Assembly (NCBI RefSeq): GCF_029953635.1
Contig: NZ_CP124543.1
Location: forward strand, 3,885,455-3,949,454
Direction of reading: 5' to 3'
Source of the DNA: Halotia branconii CENA392
GTDB taxonomy: Bacteria > Cyanobacteriota > Cyanobacteriia > Cyanobacteriales > Nostocaceae
Length of the DNA: 64,000 bases
Position numbers and translations under genes: made by a program
In this document: in pieces, positions 7,960 to 17,422 of the stretch
Layout: the number at the start of each line of letters is the position of its first letter
How positions within the stretch are numbered: the first letter of the stretch is position 1
The notes under the pieces: generated by a model
Seen by the model: only the letters and a program-made list of their open reading frames with translations
Database searches by the model: none
Told to the model about the DNA's origin: nothing

Positions 7960-10914
7960 ATGACTAATAACGATTCTGCTCTGATTTTAGTTGTGGATGA
8001 TGACGATTTGACGCGAATGCATCTGTGCTATCTGATGAAACAAGCAGGATATCAGGTAGCAGAGGCGAGTAACGGTGACGAAGCACTGACTATTTATAAT
8101 CATCGACAGCCAGATATAGTGCTGTTGGATGCGATGATGCCAGTGATGGACGGATTTACTTGCTGCGCTAAATTGCAAACACTTTCTGTTGCCAAAAGTA
8201 CACCTGTACTAATGATTACGGCTCTTTACGATCAAGAATCCGTGGAACAAGCTTTTGCTGTGGGTGCAACTGATTTTATTAACAAGCCTATTCAATGGTC
8301 AGTGTTGCGTCAAAGAGTAGATCGTCTGTTAGCAGCTAATCGCACAATGCAGGTATTACGACAGCAAACTGAGCAAGCTCAACTGCGGGAAGCACAACTA
8401 CGGATGGCACTAGAGGCAGCCCAAATGGGCATCTGGAACTGGGATTTGCAAACCAATAAAATTACCTGCTCGGATACCTTAGAAGCACTTTATGGTGTGA
8501 AAGAAGGTACTTTTAATGGCAATTGTGCAGCTTTTACTAACTGTATTCATCCTCAAGAGCGTGATTTAGTCAAACAAGCTAGTCAACAGGCAGTACAGAA
8601 AGGGGAAGATTACGATATTGAATTTCGAGTTGTTTTGCCCGATGGCAGCATTCGCTGGTTAGCCAGCAAAGGAGTAGTCTTTTATGATGCTTCTGGAATG
8701 GCTGTAAGAATATCGGGCGTAGATATAGATATTACCAAGCATAAACAAGCAGAGGAAACTTTGGAAGTTTATGCCAAACAACAAGCTATTTTGGCAGAGA
8801 TGAGTCAAATGGCACTAAGTGGTACAGATTTAACTACACTGATGAACTTATGTGTTATTCACGTTGCTCAATGCTTGAAGGTAGAATATAGCAAAGTTTT
8901 AGAACTGCTGTCAGATGGCAATGCATTACTACTAAGAACAGGAGTAGGTTGGCAATCTGGGCTTGTAGGGCAAGCAACCGTCAGTAGCGGCATAAATTCC
9001 CAAGCTGGCTACACTTTGCTTTCTAGAAAACCAGTTATTGTCGATGACCTGCGTACAGAAATGCGATTTAATGGGCCACAATTGCTTCATGACCATCAAG
9101 TAGTTAGTGGCATTAGCGTTGTTATTGATAGTAAAGAACATCCTTTTGGTGTCCTAGGGGCGCATACAACTAAACAGCGCACCTTTACCAAAGATGAAGT
9201 TTATTTTCTTCAAGCCGTTGCAAATATACTTGCAACAGCTATTGAGCGTCAAAGAGTTGAAGAGGCACTGAAAAAAAGTGAAGAACGGGCTTCTTTGGCT
9301 GTACGGGGAAATAATGATGGCATTTGGGACTGGAACTTAAAGACTGATGAAGTATTTTTTTCGGCACGTTGGAAGGAAATGCTTGGTTACGAAGTCTATG
9401 AAATTGATAACCATTTAGATGAATGGATCAAAAGAATACATCCAGATGATCTGACTACGGTGAGACAAGCGATCGCTGATCATTTTGCTAAAACTACCCC
9501 ATTTTATATCAGTGAGCATCGAGTCCGATGTAAAAACGACACATACAAATGGATTTTGGCTCGTGGTCAGGCTGTGTGGGATCAAGATGGTCATGCAATA
9601 CGAATGACAAGTTCTCATACGGATATTACAGAACGCAAACTAGCACACGCAGAATTAGAACGGCAAAATATGCGATCGCAATTATTTGCCGATATCACTT
9701 TAAAAATTCGTAAGTCTTTACAAATTGATAAAATTCTCCAAACCAGTGTCACAGAGGTACAAAAGCTATTACACGCAGACCGTGTATTAATCTTGCGGCT
9801 CAAATCTGATTACTCTTTCATGGTGATGCAAGAAGCAGTAGTTCCTGGTTTGCCTATCTTTGTGGGGCAGTTGATTAAAGACCCTTGCTTTGGAGAAGAT
9901 TACATCCAGCAATATCGTCAGGGAAGGATTAGTACTATTAACGACATAGAACAAGCTAATATCCAACCTTGTCATCTAGAATTACTAAGACAATTTGGTG
10001 TTAAAGCCAACCTTGTCGTCCCCATTTTCTGGAAAAATCAACTTTGGGGGCTACTAATTGCCCATCAGTGCGCCCATCCCCGCCAGTGGACTAACTGGGA
10101 AATTGAGCTTTTGCGACAACTAGCAGATCAAATAGGTATTGCTCTAGCTCAAAGCTTTATTCTTGAAAAAGAAACTCGTCAACGCCAAGAACTCGCTCGG
10201 TCTAACGAAGAATTACAACAATTTGCTTTTATCGCTTCCCACGATTTAAAAGAACCACTGCGTAAAATTAAAACATTTAGCGAAAGGCTGCAAACTACCT
10301 GTGGTGAATCTTTAAACGAACAGGGACATGACTATTTAGAACGGATGCACAATGCAGCCTTGAGAATGCAGAATTTGATTGAAGACTTGTTGACACTTTC
10401 GCGTGTTACTACTAGAAAACAGCCTTTTGTGTTGGTAAATTTAGCACAGATTGTACAAGAAGTCTTATCCGATTTAGAAGTATCTATTCAGCAAAGTGGA
10501 GGATGTATAGAGGTGGGTAAATTACCTATCATTAAAGCTGACCCTCTGCAAATGCACCAATTGTTACAAAATCTCATTGGCAATGCTTTGAAATTCCATT
10601 GTCCCCACACACCACCTATTGTTAAAATTTATAGTCAATTTTTAAACAGTCAATCAGATCAAATTTCCGTTGATTCCGAAACGTGCCAAATTGTTGTAGA
10701 AGATAATGGAATTGGTTTTGAAGAAAAATATATTGATCGCATCTTCAACATTTTTCAACGCTTACATAGTCGCAAAGAATACGAAGGTACAGGTATGGGT
10801 TTAGCTATCTGCCGGAAAATTGTTGAACGTCATCATGGAAAAATTACTGCACAAAGTAAACCAGGAAAAGGAGCAAAATTTATTGTCATTTTGGCAGTCG
10901 ATTCTCAATCCTAA
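7960..10914 (+). CDS. REC-PAS-GAF-PAS-GAF histidine kinase with a DXCF cyanobacteriochrome-like GAF
   Basis: A 984-residue cytoplasmic sensor kinase. Domains in order: receiver (D57, K109), PAS (about 150-265), GAF (about 275-430, no chromophore Cys), PAS (about 440-560), second GAF (about 575-735), then a phytochrome-style histidine kinase with H761 (ASHDLKEPLRK) and HATPase. The second GAF has DPCF with C643 and PCHLELL with C671-H672. The 28-residue spacing equals that between the two bilin-linked cysteines of DXCF cyanobacteriochromes such as TePixJ. It also has the family's VKANLVVPI and QLWGLLIAHQC stretches. A bilin-binding blue-light/green-light-type sensor is therefore inferred; the colour response is not predictable. 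It heads an operon with an Rcp1-type regulator and a hybrid kinase. An N-terminal receiver on such a photoreceptor suggests input from another kinase. Confidence 0.9.
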   Translation: MTNNDSALILVVDDDDLTRMHLCYLMKQAGYQVAEASNGDEALTIYNHRQPDIVLLDAMMPVMDGFTCCAKLQTLSVAKSTPVLMITALYDQESVEQAFAVGATDFINKPIQWSVLRQRVDRLLAANRTMQVLRQQTEQAQLREAQLRMALEAAQMGIWNWDLQTNKITCSDTLEALYGVKEGTFNGNCAAFTNCIHPQERDLVKQASQQAVQKGEDYDIEFRVVLPDGSIRWLASKGVVFYDASGMAVRISGVDIDITKHKQAEETLEVYAKQQAILAEMSQMALSGTDLTTLMNLCVIHVAQCLKVEYSKVLELLSDGNALLLRTGVGWQSGLVGQATVSSGINSQAGYTLLSRKPVIVDDLRTEMRFNGPQLLHDHQVVSGISVVIDSKEHPFGVLGAHTTKQRTFTKDEVYFLQAVANILATAIERQRVEEALKKSEERASLAVRGNNDGIWDWNLKTDEVFFSARWKEMLGYEVYEIDNHLDEWIKRIHPDDLTTVRQAIADHFAKTTPFYISEHRVRCKNDTYKWILARGQAVWDQDGHAIRMTSSHTDITERKLAHAELERQNMRSQLFADITLKIRKSLQIDKILQTSVTEVQKLLHADRVLILRLKSDYSFMVMQEAVVPGLPIFVGQLIKDPCFGEDYIQQYRQGRISTINDIEQANIQPCHLELLRQFGVKANLVVPIFWKNQLWGLLIAHQCAHPRQWTNWEIELLRQLADQIGIALAQSFILEKETRQRQELARSNEELQQFAFIASHDLKEPLRKIKTFSERLQTTCGESLNEQGHDYLERMHNAALRMQNLIEDLLTLSRVTTRKQPFVLVNLAQIVQEVLSDLEVSIQQSGGCIEVGKLPIIKADPLQMHQLLQNLIGNALKFHCPHTPPIVKIYSQFLNSQSDQISVDSETCQIVVEDNGIGFEEKYIDRIFNIFQRLHSRKEYEGTGMGLAICRKIVERHHGKITAQSKPGKGAKFIVILAVDSQS

Positions 10915-11041
10915 TTTTTCTTACTGGAGAGGGATTATCAAAAATCCCTAAAATGAGGTTTATTGTACAACTATGACCAACGCTTATTATAATTCAACAC
11001 TAAATTGATACTAATAATTATCATAAAGGAGACAATGCAGA

Positions 11042-11539
11042 GTGAAAGTTCGGCGAACAATGGTTACAATTTTAATGGCTGATGATGACGATGATGACAG
11101 CATATTAGTTCAAGAAGCTTTGAGAGAAAGTCAATTGTCAATTGAACTATGTATTGTCAAAAACGGTGAAGATTTAATGGATTATCTTCATAACCGTGGT
11201 CGATATACTGACAAGAATATTGCCCCACGTCCAGGTTTAATTTTGTTAGATTTAAACATGCCTAAAAAAAACGGTATTGAGGTACTGAAAGATATTAAAA
11301 ATGATCCAAATCTCCGGCGAATCCCTGTCATAGTATTAACCACCTCAGAAGCACAAGGAGATATTTATCATACCTATGATTTAGGTGCAAATTCCTTTAT
11401 AGTCAAACCAGAGAAGTTTGCTTGCTTAGTTGACGTGATGAAGACTATAGGAAAATACTGGTTTGAAATTGTAGAACTACCGCTAGAATTAGTGGGAGAT
11501 GAAAATGAACAAAACCTTAATCAGAGTTCTTCTAATTGA
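11042..11539 (+). CDS. Rcp1-type single-domain response regulator
   Basis: A receiver-only protein of the family that partners cyanobacterial phytochromes. The acidic pocket (ADDDDDDS), phospho-acceptor D70 in LLDLNMPKKNG and the KPEKF lysine are present. The C-terminal helix continues with YWFEIVELP, typical of Rcp-like regulators. It lies between the photoreceptor kinase and the hybrid kinase and is the likely direct phosphorylation target. The start is ambiguous: the GTG at 11042 has AGGAG about 10 bases upstream, while the ATG at 11060 fits the usual N-terminus of the family but lacks a ribosome site. A 15-codon frame beginning at the ATG at 11035 overlaps this region and is probably meaningless. 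The gene overlaps the next one by about 40 bases. Confidence 0.88.
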   Translation: MKVRRTMVTILMADDDDDDSILVQEALRESQLSIELCIVKNGEDLMDYLHNRGRYTDKNIAPRPGLILLDLNMPKKNGIEVLKDIKNDPNLRRIPVIVLTTSEAQGDIYHTYDLGANSFIVKPEKFACLVDVMKTIGKYWFEIVELPLELVGDENEQNLNQSSSN

Positions 11540-13400
11540 TGATGACGAAGATGATTACATCTTAACTCGTAATTGGTTTAGTGAATTTCAGGGAGCTTGC
11601 TGTGATTTGGATTGGGTAGATAGTTATACAGCAGCAAAGGATGCGATCGCCCGTCAAAATCATGATATATATCTTGTAGATTACCGTTTAGGTATACACA
11701 ACGGACTCGAACTATTACGCAAAGCAATTGCCGACGGATGTTGTTCTCCATTCATTTTGCTCACTGGTCAAGGAGATAGAGAAATTGACCTAGAAGCAAT
11801 GAAAGCAGGAGCAGCAGATTATTTAGAAAAAAGCCAATTGACTGCACCTTTGTTGGAGCGTTCTATCCGTTATGCTATTGAACGCAAACAAACAGAACAG
11901 AAAATTCGCCAACAAGCTGCTTTACTCGATGTTGCTACCGATGCCATTTTTGTACGTGATTTAGAAAACCAAATTTTATTTTGGAACAAAGCAGCTGAAC
12001 GTTTATACCTTTGTAAAAAGGAGGAAGCTATTGGTAAGAAAGCACAGCATCTCTGGCATGAAAATGATTTGTCACACTTGCAATCAGCTCTCCATATTCT
12101 CATAAAAAATGGCTCCTGGGAAGGAGAGTTACATCAACGAACAAAGTGTGGTAAATCAATCACTGTAGAAAGCCGCTGGACATTAGTAAAAGAGTTTGGC
12201 AATAGACCACAATCTATTTTGGTTGTTAACACTGATATTACCGAAAAAAAACAACTAGAAGCCCAATTTCTCCGCGCTCAACGATTAGAAAGTATTGGCA
12301 CTTTGGCAAGTGGCATCGCCCACGACTTGAATAATGTCTTAGCTCCTATTCTCATGACAGCGCAACTTTTAGAGTCATATATACATGATGAGCGCCCCCG
12401 GCGGCTGCTACCAATATTGATTACTAATGCTAAACGTGGAGCTAATTTAGTTAAGCAAGTACTGTCATTTACGCGGGGTATTCAGGGAGAGCATACTACC
12501 TTACAATTAAAACACTTAATCACTGAAATCCAGCAAATTGTTAAAGAAACCTTTCCCAAATCAATCGAAATTTCTATCCAAGTTCCGCAAAATCTAGGAA
12601 CTATATCTGGTGATGCCACCCAATTGCATCAAGTATTAATGAATCTGTGTGTAAATGCTCGTGACGCTATGCCAAATAGCGGTAAATTAAAAATTTCAGC
12701 AGAAAACTTTTTGGTTGATGAAAATTACGCCAAAATGAATCTTGATGCTATGGTTGGTCCTTACATTGTAATTAATGTTACTGATACTGGAATTGGTATC
12801 CAACCGGAAATATTAGAACGGATATTTGAACCATTTTTTACTACTAAAGAACTTAGTAAAGGTACTGGGCTTGGTCTTTCAACAGTACTTGGTATTGTTA
12901 AAAGCCACGGTGGTTTTATTAATGTATACAGCGAGGAAGGCAAAGGTAGCCAATTCAAAATTTATTTACCTGCACAAGAGGCAACAGAAACTATAGAAGA
13001 AATAGAACAGGAATTACCTCAAGGTAATGGAGAATTGATTTTAGTTGTGGATGACGAAGCTGCAATTCGAGATATTACCAAAACATCTCTAGAAAGCCAT
13101 AACTACCAAATAATTACAGCCAGTGATGGTATTGAGGCCATAGCCTTGTATGCAGAACATCGTGAGCAAATATCTTTAGTTATAACAGACATGTTAATGC
13201 CGTCTATGGATGGCATCAATACAATTCGGACATTACAAAAAATTAATCCTGATGTCAAAATTATTGCTGTTAGTGGGCTATCAACCAGTGATAAAGTTGA
13301 TACAGCTTATGAAATAGGTATCAAAGCTTTTTTACCCAAACCTTACACTACTAACCAGTTATTGCAAGCTATTAGCAAAATAAACAAAAATAGGGAATAG
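11499..13400 (+). CDS. Hybrid histidine kinase REC-PAS-HK-REC
   Basis: A 633-residue hybrid kinase. The N-terminal receiver has D61 (IYLVDYRLG). It is followed by a PAS domain (about 140-245), a histidine kinase with GTLASGIAHDLNN as the phospho-acceptor site, a HATPase ([18 protein letters not shown]) and a C-terminal receiver (LVVDDEAA, ITDMLMPSMDG, KPYT). No membrane segment or DNA-binding domain is seen, so output passes by phosphotransfer. It overlaps the upstream response regulator by about 40 bases, which points to translational coupling. The ATG at 11505 has slightly better spacing to GGGAG than the ATG at 11499. In this operon it could receive phosphate from, or insulate, the photoreceptor pathway; this is inference. 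Confidence 0.9.
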   Translation: MKMNKTLIRVLLIDDDEDDYILTRNWFSEFQGACCDLDWVDSYTAAKDAIARQNHDIYLVDYRLGIHNGLELLRKAIADGCCSPFILLTGQGDREIDLEAMKAGAADYLEKSQLTAPLLERSIRYAIERKQTEQKIRQQAALLDVATDAIFVRDLENQILFWNKAAERLYLCKKEEAIGKKAQHLWHENDLSHLQSALHILIKNGSWEGELHQRTKCGKSITVESRWTLVKEFGNRPQSILVVNTDITEKKQLEAQFLRAQRLESIGTLASGIAHDLNNVLAPILMTAQLLESYIHDERPRRLLPILITNAKRGANLVKQVLSFTRGIQGEHTTLQLKHLITEIQQIVKETFPKSIEISIQVPQNLGTISGDATQLHQVLMNLCVNARDAMPNSGKLKISAENFLVDENYAKMNLDAMVGPYIVINVTDTGIGIQPEILERIFEPFFTTKELSKGTGLGLSTVLGIVKSHGGFINVYSEEGKGSQFKIYLPAQEATETIEEIEQELPQGNGELILVVDDEAAIRDITKTSLESHNYQIITASDGIEAIALYAEHREQISLVITDMLMPSMDGINTIRTLQKINPDVKIIAVSGLSTSDKVDTAYEIGIKAFLPKPYTTNQLLQAISKINKNRE

Positions 13401-13479
13401 GTGAGTTTAGCACTGCAAAGAAAACGACTTGTATTCCTTCACCGAAGAGGCAGAGGGGCATTGGGAATAGGGGATGGGG

Positions 13480-13630
13480 CATAAGAGGCAGGGGGCAGGG
13501 AGCGGGGTGCAAGGGGGATGAAGAAGAAGCAGGGGTGCGGGGTGCAGGGTGCAAGGGGGAGTTTGAAACTACTTCGCACTCATTCACTTGTGCTTAACAC
13601 TCTTTCCTCTTCTCCCCTGCTCCCTGCCCC
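13480..13630 (+). repeat. Dispersed repeat family R1, copy A
   Basis: About 150 bp of G-rich sequence (cataagaggcagggggcagg) leading into a conserved core (gaaactacttcgcactcatt) and ending in C-rich sequence (tcttctcccctgc). It is nearly identical to 20819-20957 and to the reverse complement of 22384-22547. The G-rich and C-rich flanks could pair with each other into a long hairpin. Confidence 0.8.
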
Positions 13631-13771
13631 TTGTTCTTTTCTCCCTGCTCCCTGCTCCCTTGCCTAACAAGCTAAGACCAGCGTCTTTGATAAAACAAGG
13701 GTGAAAGATAGACTAGAGATTTTGGGAACACTACATAGCAGTCCTAAATCATCCGTGAATAATAACATCCT

Positions 13772-13791
13772 CGACTTCTTTAAAGAAGTCG
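13772..13791. repeat. Hairpin of IS200/IS605-end type
   Basis: The sequence cgacttctttaaagaagtcg forms a perfect 8-bp stem with a 4-base loop and is followed by ggggttct. This hairpin style is common at the ends of IS200/IS605 and tnpB elements in cyanobacteria. No transposase is adjacent; a tnpB remnant lies 2 kb away (15856-16182). Confidence 0.5.
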
Positions 13792-13831
13792 GGGTTCTGA
13801 TGCCTCTCAAAAAATAAACAGGGATTGGTTG

Positions 13832-14914
13832 ATGTCAAAAGGTGAATCGAACCACCAGAAAAAAAATACATTTCCTATGCAAGGGTCTACAGCACACCTG
13901 AAACAAATCAGGCGTAATACGATTACCCATGAATTTGACCAAAATTCGCCTCAAGAAATGTTACTTGTACAAGAAAGTGAGAACCAATTATCAGAAGCAT
14001 CCCAGCTATTACGCCAAGGAATTCAACAGCATAAATCTGGTGAACTCTTAGCTGCATTTAAATCGTTAAAGCAATCCTTAGAGATGTTTCAGGTAATTGC
14101 GGATGTACAACAACAAGAGCAGACACTTTCTTGTTTAGCACTGGTAACTTACGCTTCAGGTGATTACAAAAGTGTGATTTCTTACTGCCAGCAGTGTCTA
14201 GCTTTAAAAAAAGATACCCCAGACCTATTGGTACAGATGCAGGTCTTGTCCCACTTAGGTAATGCTTATCGTCACCTGAATGATCATGAAAAAGCAGTTG
14301 AGTATCTAGAGAAATGTTTAAAAATTACTCAAAAATTGCAAGACAAGCGCAGTCAGGTTGCAGCATTAAATAATTTGGGATTAGTATATAAAGCTTCAGG
14401 TAATTTTGTACGGGCCATTGAATATCAGGAGCAAAGCCTAGAAATTGTTCGAGAACTCCAAGATAAATGGGGTATGGAGCAGGTATTAAAAAATTTAGGT
14501 AATGCCTGGTATGCTTTAGACGATTACCCAAAAGCGATCGCTTACTATGAAAAATGTGTAAAAATATCACGCTCTTTGAATAATCTTCGCAGTGCTACCC
14601 AAGTACTCAAAAATTTAGGCAATGCTTGTTACGCCATCAGCGATTATGCCAAAGCCATTATTTATTATGAGGAGCGTTTGCAACTAGCCAGGGAACTCAA
14701 AGATAAACGCAGTGAAGAACAGTCCCTTGGTAGTTTAGGAGTAGCTTGTGAAGCTCTAGGTGACTATGCTAAAGCCATTAGGTACTATGAAGAGCGTTTG
14801 CAACTTGCTAGAACCATCAAAGATAAACGTATAGAAGAACAAACCCTTGCTAGCTTAAAAGTTGCTTGCTATGCCTTGGGTGATTATGCCAAAGCAATGG
14901 AATACCAACAGTAA
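13832..14914 (+). CDS. TPR repeat protein, C-terminus possibly truncated
   Basis: A protein of 360 residues with an unstructured N-terminal 60 residues, then tetratricopeptide repeats of the roughly 40-residue kinesin-light-chain type. Repeats have the pattern LGNAYRHLNDHEKAVEYLEK and then ALGDYAKAIRYYEERLQLAR. TPR arrays bind other proteins; no enzymatic domain is visible. The ATG at 13832 is used; a TTG just before it is also in frame. The reading frame stops inside a repeat unit (DYAKAMEYQQ) about 35 bp before a GC-rich dispersed element, so the C-terminus is probably shortened relative to an ancestral longer array. No operon partner is evident, and the function is unknown. Confidence 0.8.
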   Translation: MSKGESNHQKKNTFPMQGSTAHLKQIRRNTITHEFDQNSPQEMLLVQESENQLSEASQLLRQGIQQHKSGELLAAFKSLKQSLEMFQVIADVQQQEQTLSCLALVTYASGDYKSVISYCQQCLALKKDTPDLLVQMQVLSHLGNAYRHLNDHEKAVEYLEKCLKITQKLQDKRSQVAALNNLGLVYKASGNFVRAIEYQEQSLEIVRELQDKWGMEQVLKNLGNAWYALDDYPKAIAYYEKCVKISRSLNNLRSATQVLKNLGNACYAISDYAKAIIYYEERLQLARELKDKRSEEQSLGSLGVACEALGDYAKAIRYYEERLQLARTIKDKRIEEQTLASLKVACYALGDYAKAMEYQQ

Positions 14915-14947
14915 ACATCTGCAAGTATTCATGGGCATGGTGAGACA

Positions 14948-15000
14948 GCGCTGCGGGAGGGTTTCTCTCCGCAGGCGACTGCGAACCCGAAGGGGTCATG
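14948..15000. repeat. GC-rich dispersed repeat with hairpin
   Basis: A GC-rich island in AT-richer surroundings. CTGCGG (14951-14956) pairs with CCGCAG (14969-14974), followed by gcgactgcgaacccgaagg. This type of sequence is widely scattered in Nostoc-like genomes. It lies just after the abrupt end of the TPR gene. Confidence 0.5.
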
Positions 15001-15149
15001 GTAAAACTGAATTTAATTATGCTCAATCACTTAGTTTAGAGTGTATTTGATTTCAAATTCACTGATAAAATGAAAGTTATACACTCAAAGCTATAGCTAT
15101 ATTTCACTGAGATTAAACAGCTGTTGCTGACCGCCATATCCCGATTTTC

Positions 15150-15845
15150 ATGAACAGCGAAATCCAACTCAGTCTATTTAACGATGACTCTAACCCTCAC
15201 CAACAAGGGCTAATTCCCACAGACTCAAAAATTCCTATTCCTCCCGGAACTTATGCCAATATGACCGAATTGGCACAGCACTGCAATCAATGTCACCGCT
15301 GCGAGTTAGGAAATACTCGTACTCATGCTGTGGTCGGACGGGGAAATTTGCAAGCACCAATTATGGTGATAGGGGAAGCACCAGGTCAAAACGAGGATGA
15401 AACAGGTTTACCTTTTGTAGGTAGGTCAGGGCAATTGCTAGAAAAAATCTTAGCATCTGTGAACCTGAGTACTGAACATGATGTATACATTGCCAATATC
15501 AATAAATGCCGACCACCAAATAATCGAGTTCCTACTCCTGATGAGATGGTAGCTTGTAAGCCTTATTTATTAGAACAAATTCGCTTAGTTGACCCCAAAA
15601 TCATTTTGTTAACAGGTGCAACTGCGGTCAAAGGTATAACTGGCGATAAACGGGGAATTACTAAAATTCGTGGTCAGTGGATAGAGTGGGAAGCACGTTT
15701 ATGTATGCCAATTTTTCACCCTTCCTACTTACTACGTAACCCTTCTAAAGAAAAAGGTGCGCCTAAATGGTTAATGTGGCAAGATATCCAAGCAGTGCGT
15801 GCCAAGCTTGATGAAATCCAGCAAAATAACAAGAGTGTAACTTAA
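15150..15845 (+). CDS. Family 4 uracil-DNA glycosylase (Fe-S)
   Basis: A DNA repair enzyme that removes uracil from DNA. Its 231 residues include the family 4 water-activating region GEAPGQNEDETG (75-86), the HPSYLL motif near the C-terminus, and four cysteines placed like the 4Fe-4S ligands (C48 and C51 in CHRC, C120 in INKC, C136 in VACKP). The 16-residue gap between the last two matches the Thermotoga enzyme as I recall it. The N-terminal 40 residues are a variable extension. The start ATG at 15150 is the first in frame and gives a normal length. It stands alone; a tnpB fragment follows 10 bp after the stop. Confidence 0.88.
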   Translation: MNSEIQLSLFNDDSNPHQQGLIPTDSKIPIPPGTYANMTELAQHCNQCHRCELGNTRTHAVVGRGNLQAPIMVIGEAPGQNEDETGLPFVGRSGQLLEKILASVNLSTEHDVYIANINKCRPPNNRVPTPDEMVACKPYLLEQIRLVDPKIILLTGATAVKGITGDKRGITKIRGQWIEWEARLCMPIFHPSYLLRNPSKEKGAPKWLMWQDIQAVRAKLDEIQQNNKSVT

Positions 15846-15855
15846 GTTTACAGGT

Positions 15856-16182
15856 ATGCAACGTCTTTGGGGCAGGAAAATATCAGATTTGGCTTTTGGC
15901 GAATTTTTACAAATCCTAGAATGGATTGCCAAAAAGAAGAATCAATTAGTTGTTTTCATCGACCAATGGTATCCCAGCAGCAAGACTTGTTCTCATTGTG
16001 ATCATATTTTAGAAAGTTTAGATTTGTCTTGTCGGTCGTGGCGTTGTCCCTCCTGCCAATCAGTTAATAGAAGGGATGAAAACGCCAGTCGCAACATTTG
16101 TGCAGTTGGGGCATCGACTGTTGGGTTAGGTGAAAAACGCGGTCTTGAGGGTTTTCTTCAAAGAGCGATTTTGAACCCGTAG
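15856..16182 (+). pseudogene. TnpB C-terminal fragment (IS200/IS605 family)
   Basis: About 108 codons corresponding to the C-terminal quarter of TnpB (OrfB). It includes the four-Cys zinc ribbon (CSHC near the start, CPSC later) and the last RuvC-like Asp in RRDENASRNI. The N-terminal helix-turn-helix and the first two RuvC catalytic residues are absent, so it cannot be an active RNA-guided nuclease. The tail GLEGFLQRAILNP is ordinary for cyanobacterial TnpB. It begins only 10 bp after the glycosylase stop, showing where the element was cut back. A right-end hairpin follows at 16231-16250. Confidence 0.85.
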
Positions 16183-16227
16183 GGTGATGTAAGTCGGGCT
16201 GCGCCTATAATTGCTGTTTGAGCCTAG

Positions 16228-16262
16228 AATCCCTGCAATTCAATTGCGGGGAGTATGTCAAT
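16228..16262 (+). mobile_element. Remnant right end of a tnpB element
   Basis: The hairpin ccctgcaattcaattgcggg is followed by gagtatgtcaa, the arrangement expected at the right end of IS605-like elements. In active elements this part also forms the 3' end of the TnpB guide RNA. The left end of the element was not found nearby. Confidence 0.55.
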
Positions 16263-16323
16263 AGATAAAAATAGGTAAAAATCATTTTAAGTTAGTCTTT
16301 TCTAAAATAAGTGCAAATTTTAT

Positions 16324-17355
16324 ATGAATACTCAAATAAAAAATAAACTTCCTATACCCCCGTACTTTAACCCTAATAAGGTGGGAGAAGTCTGGCGCGT
16401 ACCTTATCAAGAACGTGCAGCAGAAGCTGAAGTATGGGCAAAACAAGAAAATATTAAACCAGCTTCTTTAGATAAGACTCGTATTGCCTTACTTTTAATT
16501 GATGTCCAAAACACTTTTTGTATTCCTGGATTTGAATTATTTGTAGGAGGAAAATCTGGAAGTGGGGCAGTTGATGATAATCGACGATTATGTGAGTTTA
16601 TCTATCGGAATCTAAGAATAATTACGACAGTTATACCTACATTAGATACTCACACAACAACACAAATTTTCCATCCAATTTTTTGGGTGAATGATACAGG
16701 CGAACATCCCACACCAGCAGCGACTAACATTACTCCAAAAGATATTGAGCAAGGTATCTGGAAAGTTAACCCAGCAGTTGCTCACAGTATTACTAATGGA
16801 GATTACGAATTATTAGAAAAGCACGCTTATTATTACGTTAAAAAACTCACTCAAGACGGCAAATATCCTCTCACAGTTTGGCCTTATCATTCTATGTTGG
16901 GTGGTATTGGTCATGCTTTAGTTTCATCAATAGAAGAAGCAATATTTTTCCATTGCATTGCTCGTCAGAGTCAGACACAATTTGAAATCAAAGGCGAAAA
17001 TCCTTTAACAGAAAACTATTCAATCTTACGTCCAGAGGTGTTAGAAGATTTTGAGAAACGTCCACTGGGACAGAAAAATATGCGTTTGATTCAGCAGCTT
17101 TTAGAATTTGATGCTGTAATTATCGGTGGACAAGCTAAAAGTCACTGCGTAGCTTGGACAATTGATGACTTGTTAACAGAAATTAAACTGGTAGATGCTA
17201 CCCTGGCTCAAAAAGTTTATTTGCTAGAAGATTGCACTTCTCCCGTTGTTGTTCCGGGTGTTGTGGACTATACAGAACAAGCAGATGCAGCATTTGCTAG
17301 GTTTGCAGAGGCAGGAATGCACATTATAAAATCGAGCGAAGTTATCGAAATTTAG
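16324..17355 (+). CDS. Isochorismatase-like cysteine hydrolase
   Basis: A member of the isochorismatase/nicotinamidase fold with 343 residues. The catalytic Asp is D60 in [11 protein letters not shown] and the nucleophile is C275 in [11 protein letters not shown], at the end of a beta strand (DAVIIGG). The middle is longer than in nicotinamidases, with extra segments around [20 protein letters not shown], placing it among the larger cysteine hydrolases of unknown substrate. No signal peptide or membrane segment is present. It stands alone between the tnpB remnant and a convergent peptidase gene. Nicotinamide or isochorismate are possible substrates, but nothing in the context supports a specific one. 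Confidence 0.8.
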   Translation: MNTQIKNKLPIPPYFNPNKVGEVWRVPYQERAAEAEVWAKQENIKPASLDKTRIALLLIDVQNTFCIPGFELFVGGKSGSGAVDDNRRLCEFIYRNLRIITTVIPTLDTHTTTQIFHPIFWVNDTGEHPTPAATNITPKDIEQGIWKVNPAVAHSITNGDYELLEKHAYYYVKKLTQDGKYPLTVWPYHSMLGGIGHALVSSIEEAIFFHCIARQSQTQFEIKGENPLTENYSILRPEVLEDFEKRPLGQKNMRLIQQLLEFDAVIIGGQAKSHCVAWTIDDLLTEIKLVDATLAQKVYLLEDCTSPVVVPGVVDYTEQADAAFARFAEAGMHIIKSSEVIEI

Positions 17356-17422
17356 GAATTGGTTAGTTGTCAGTTGTCAGTTGTTATAAGACAAGAGGCA
17401 ACAGCTAGTGATTATTTCTTGT

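Larger units (their letters stand above)
13401..13831. other. Intergenic region filled by a GC-rich dispersed repeat
   Basis: Between the hybrid kinase and the TPR gene. It holds a repeat copy (13480-13630) and an IS-like hairpin (13772-13791). Open frames on either strand here are low-complexity by-products of the repeat and were not called. Confidence 0.7.

Noticed and set aside
11035..11082. 15-codon leader peptide before the Rcp1-type regulator
   Set aside because: The ATG is too close to AGGAG, and the frame has no attenuator-like features.
13372..13587. Proline/serine-rich minus-strand open frame
   Set aside because: Translation of the G/C-rich repeat R1; overlaps the end of the hybrid kinase.
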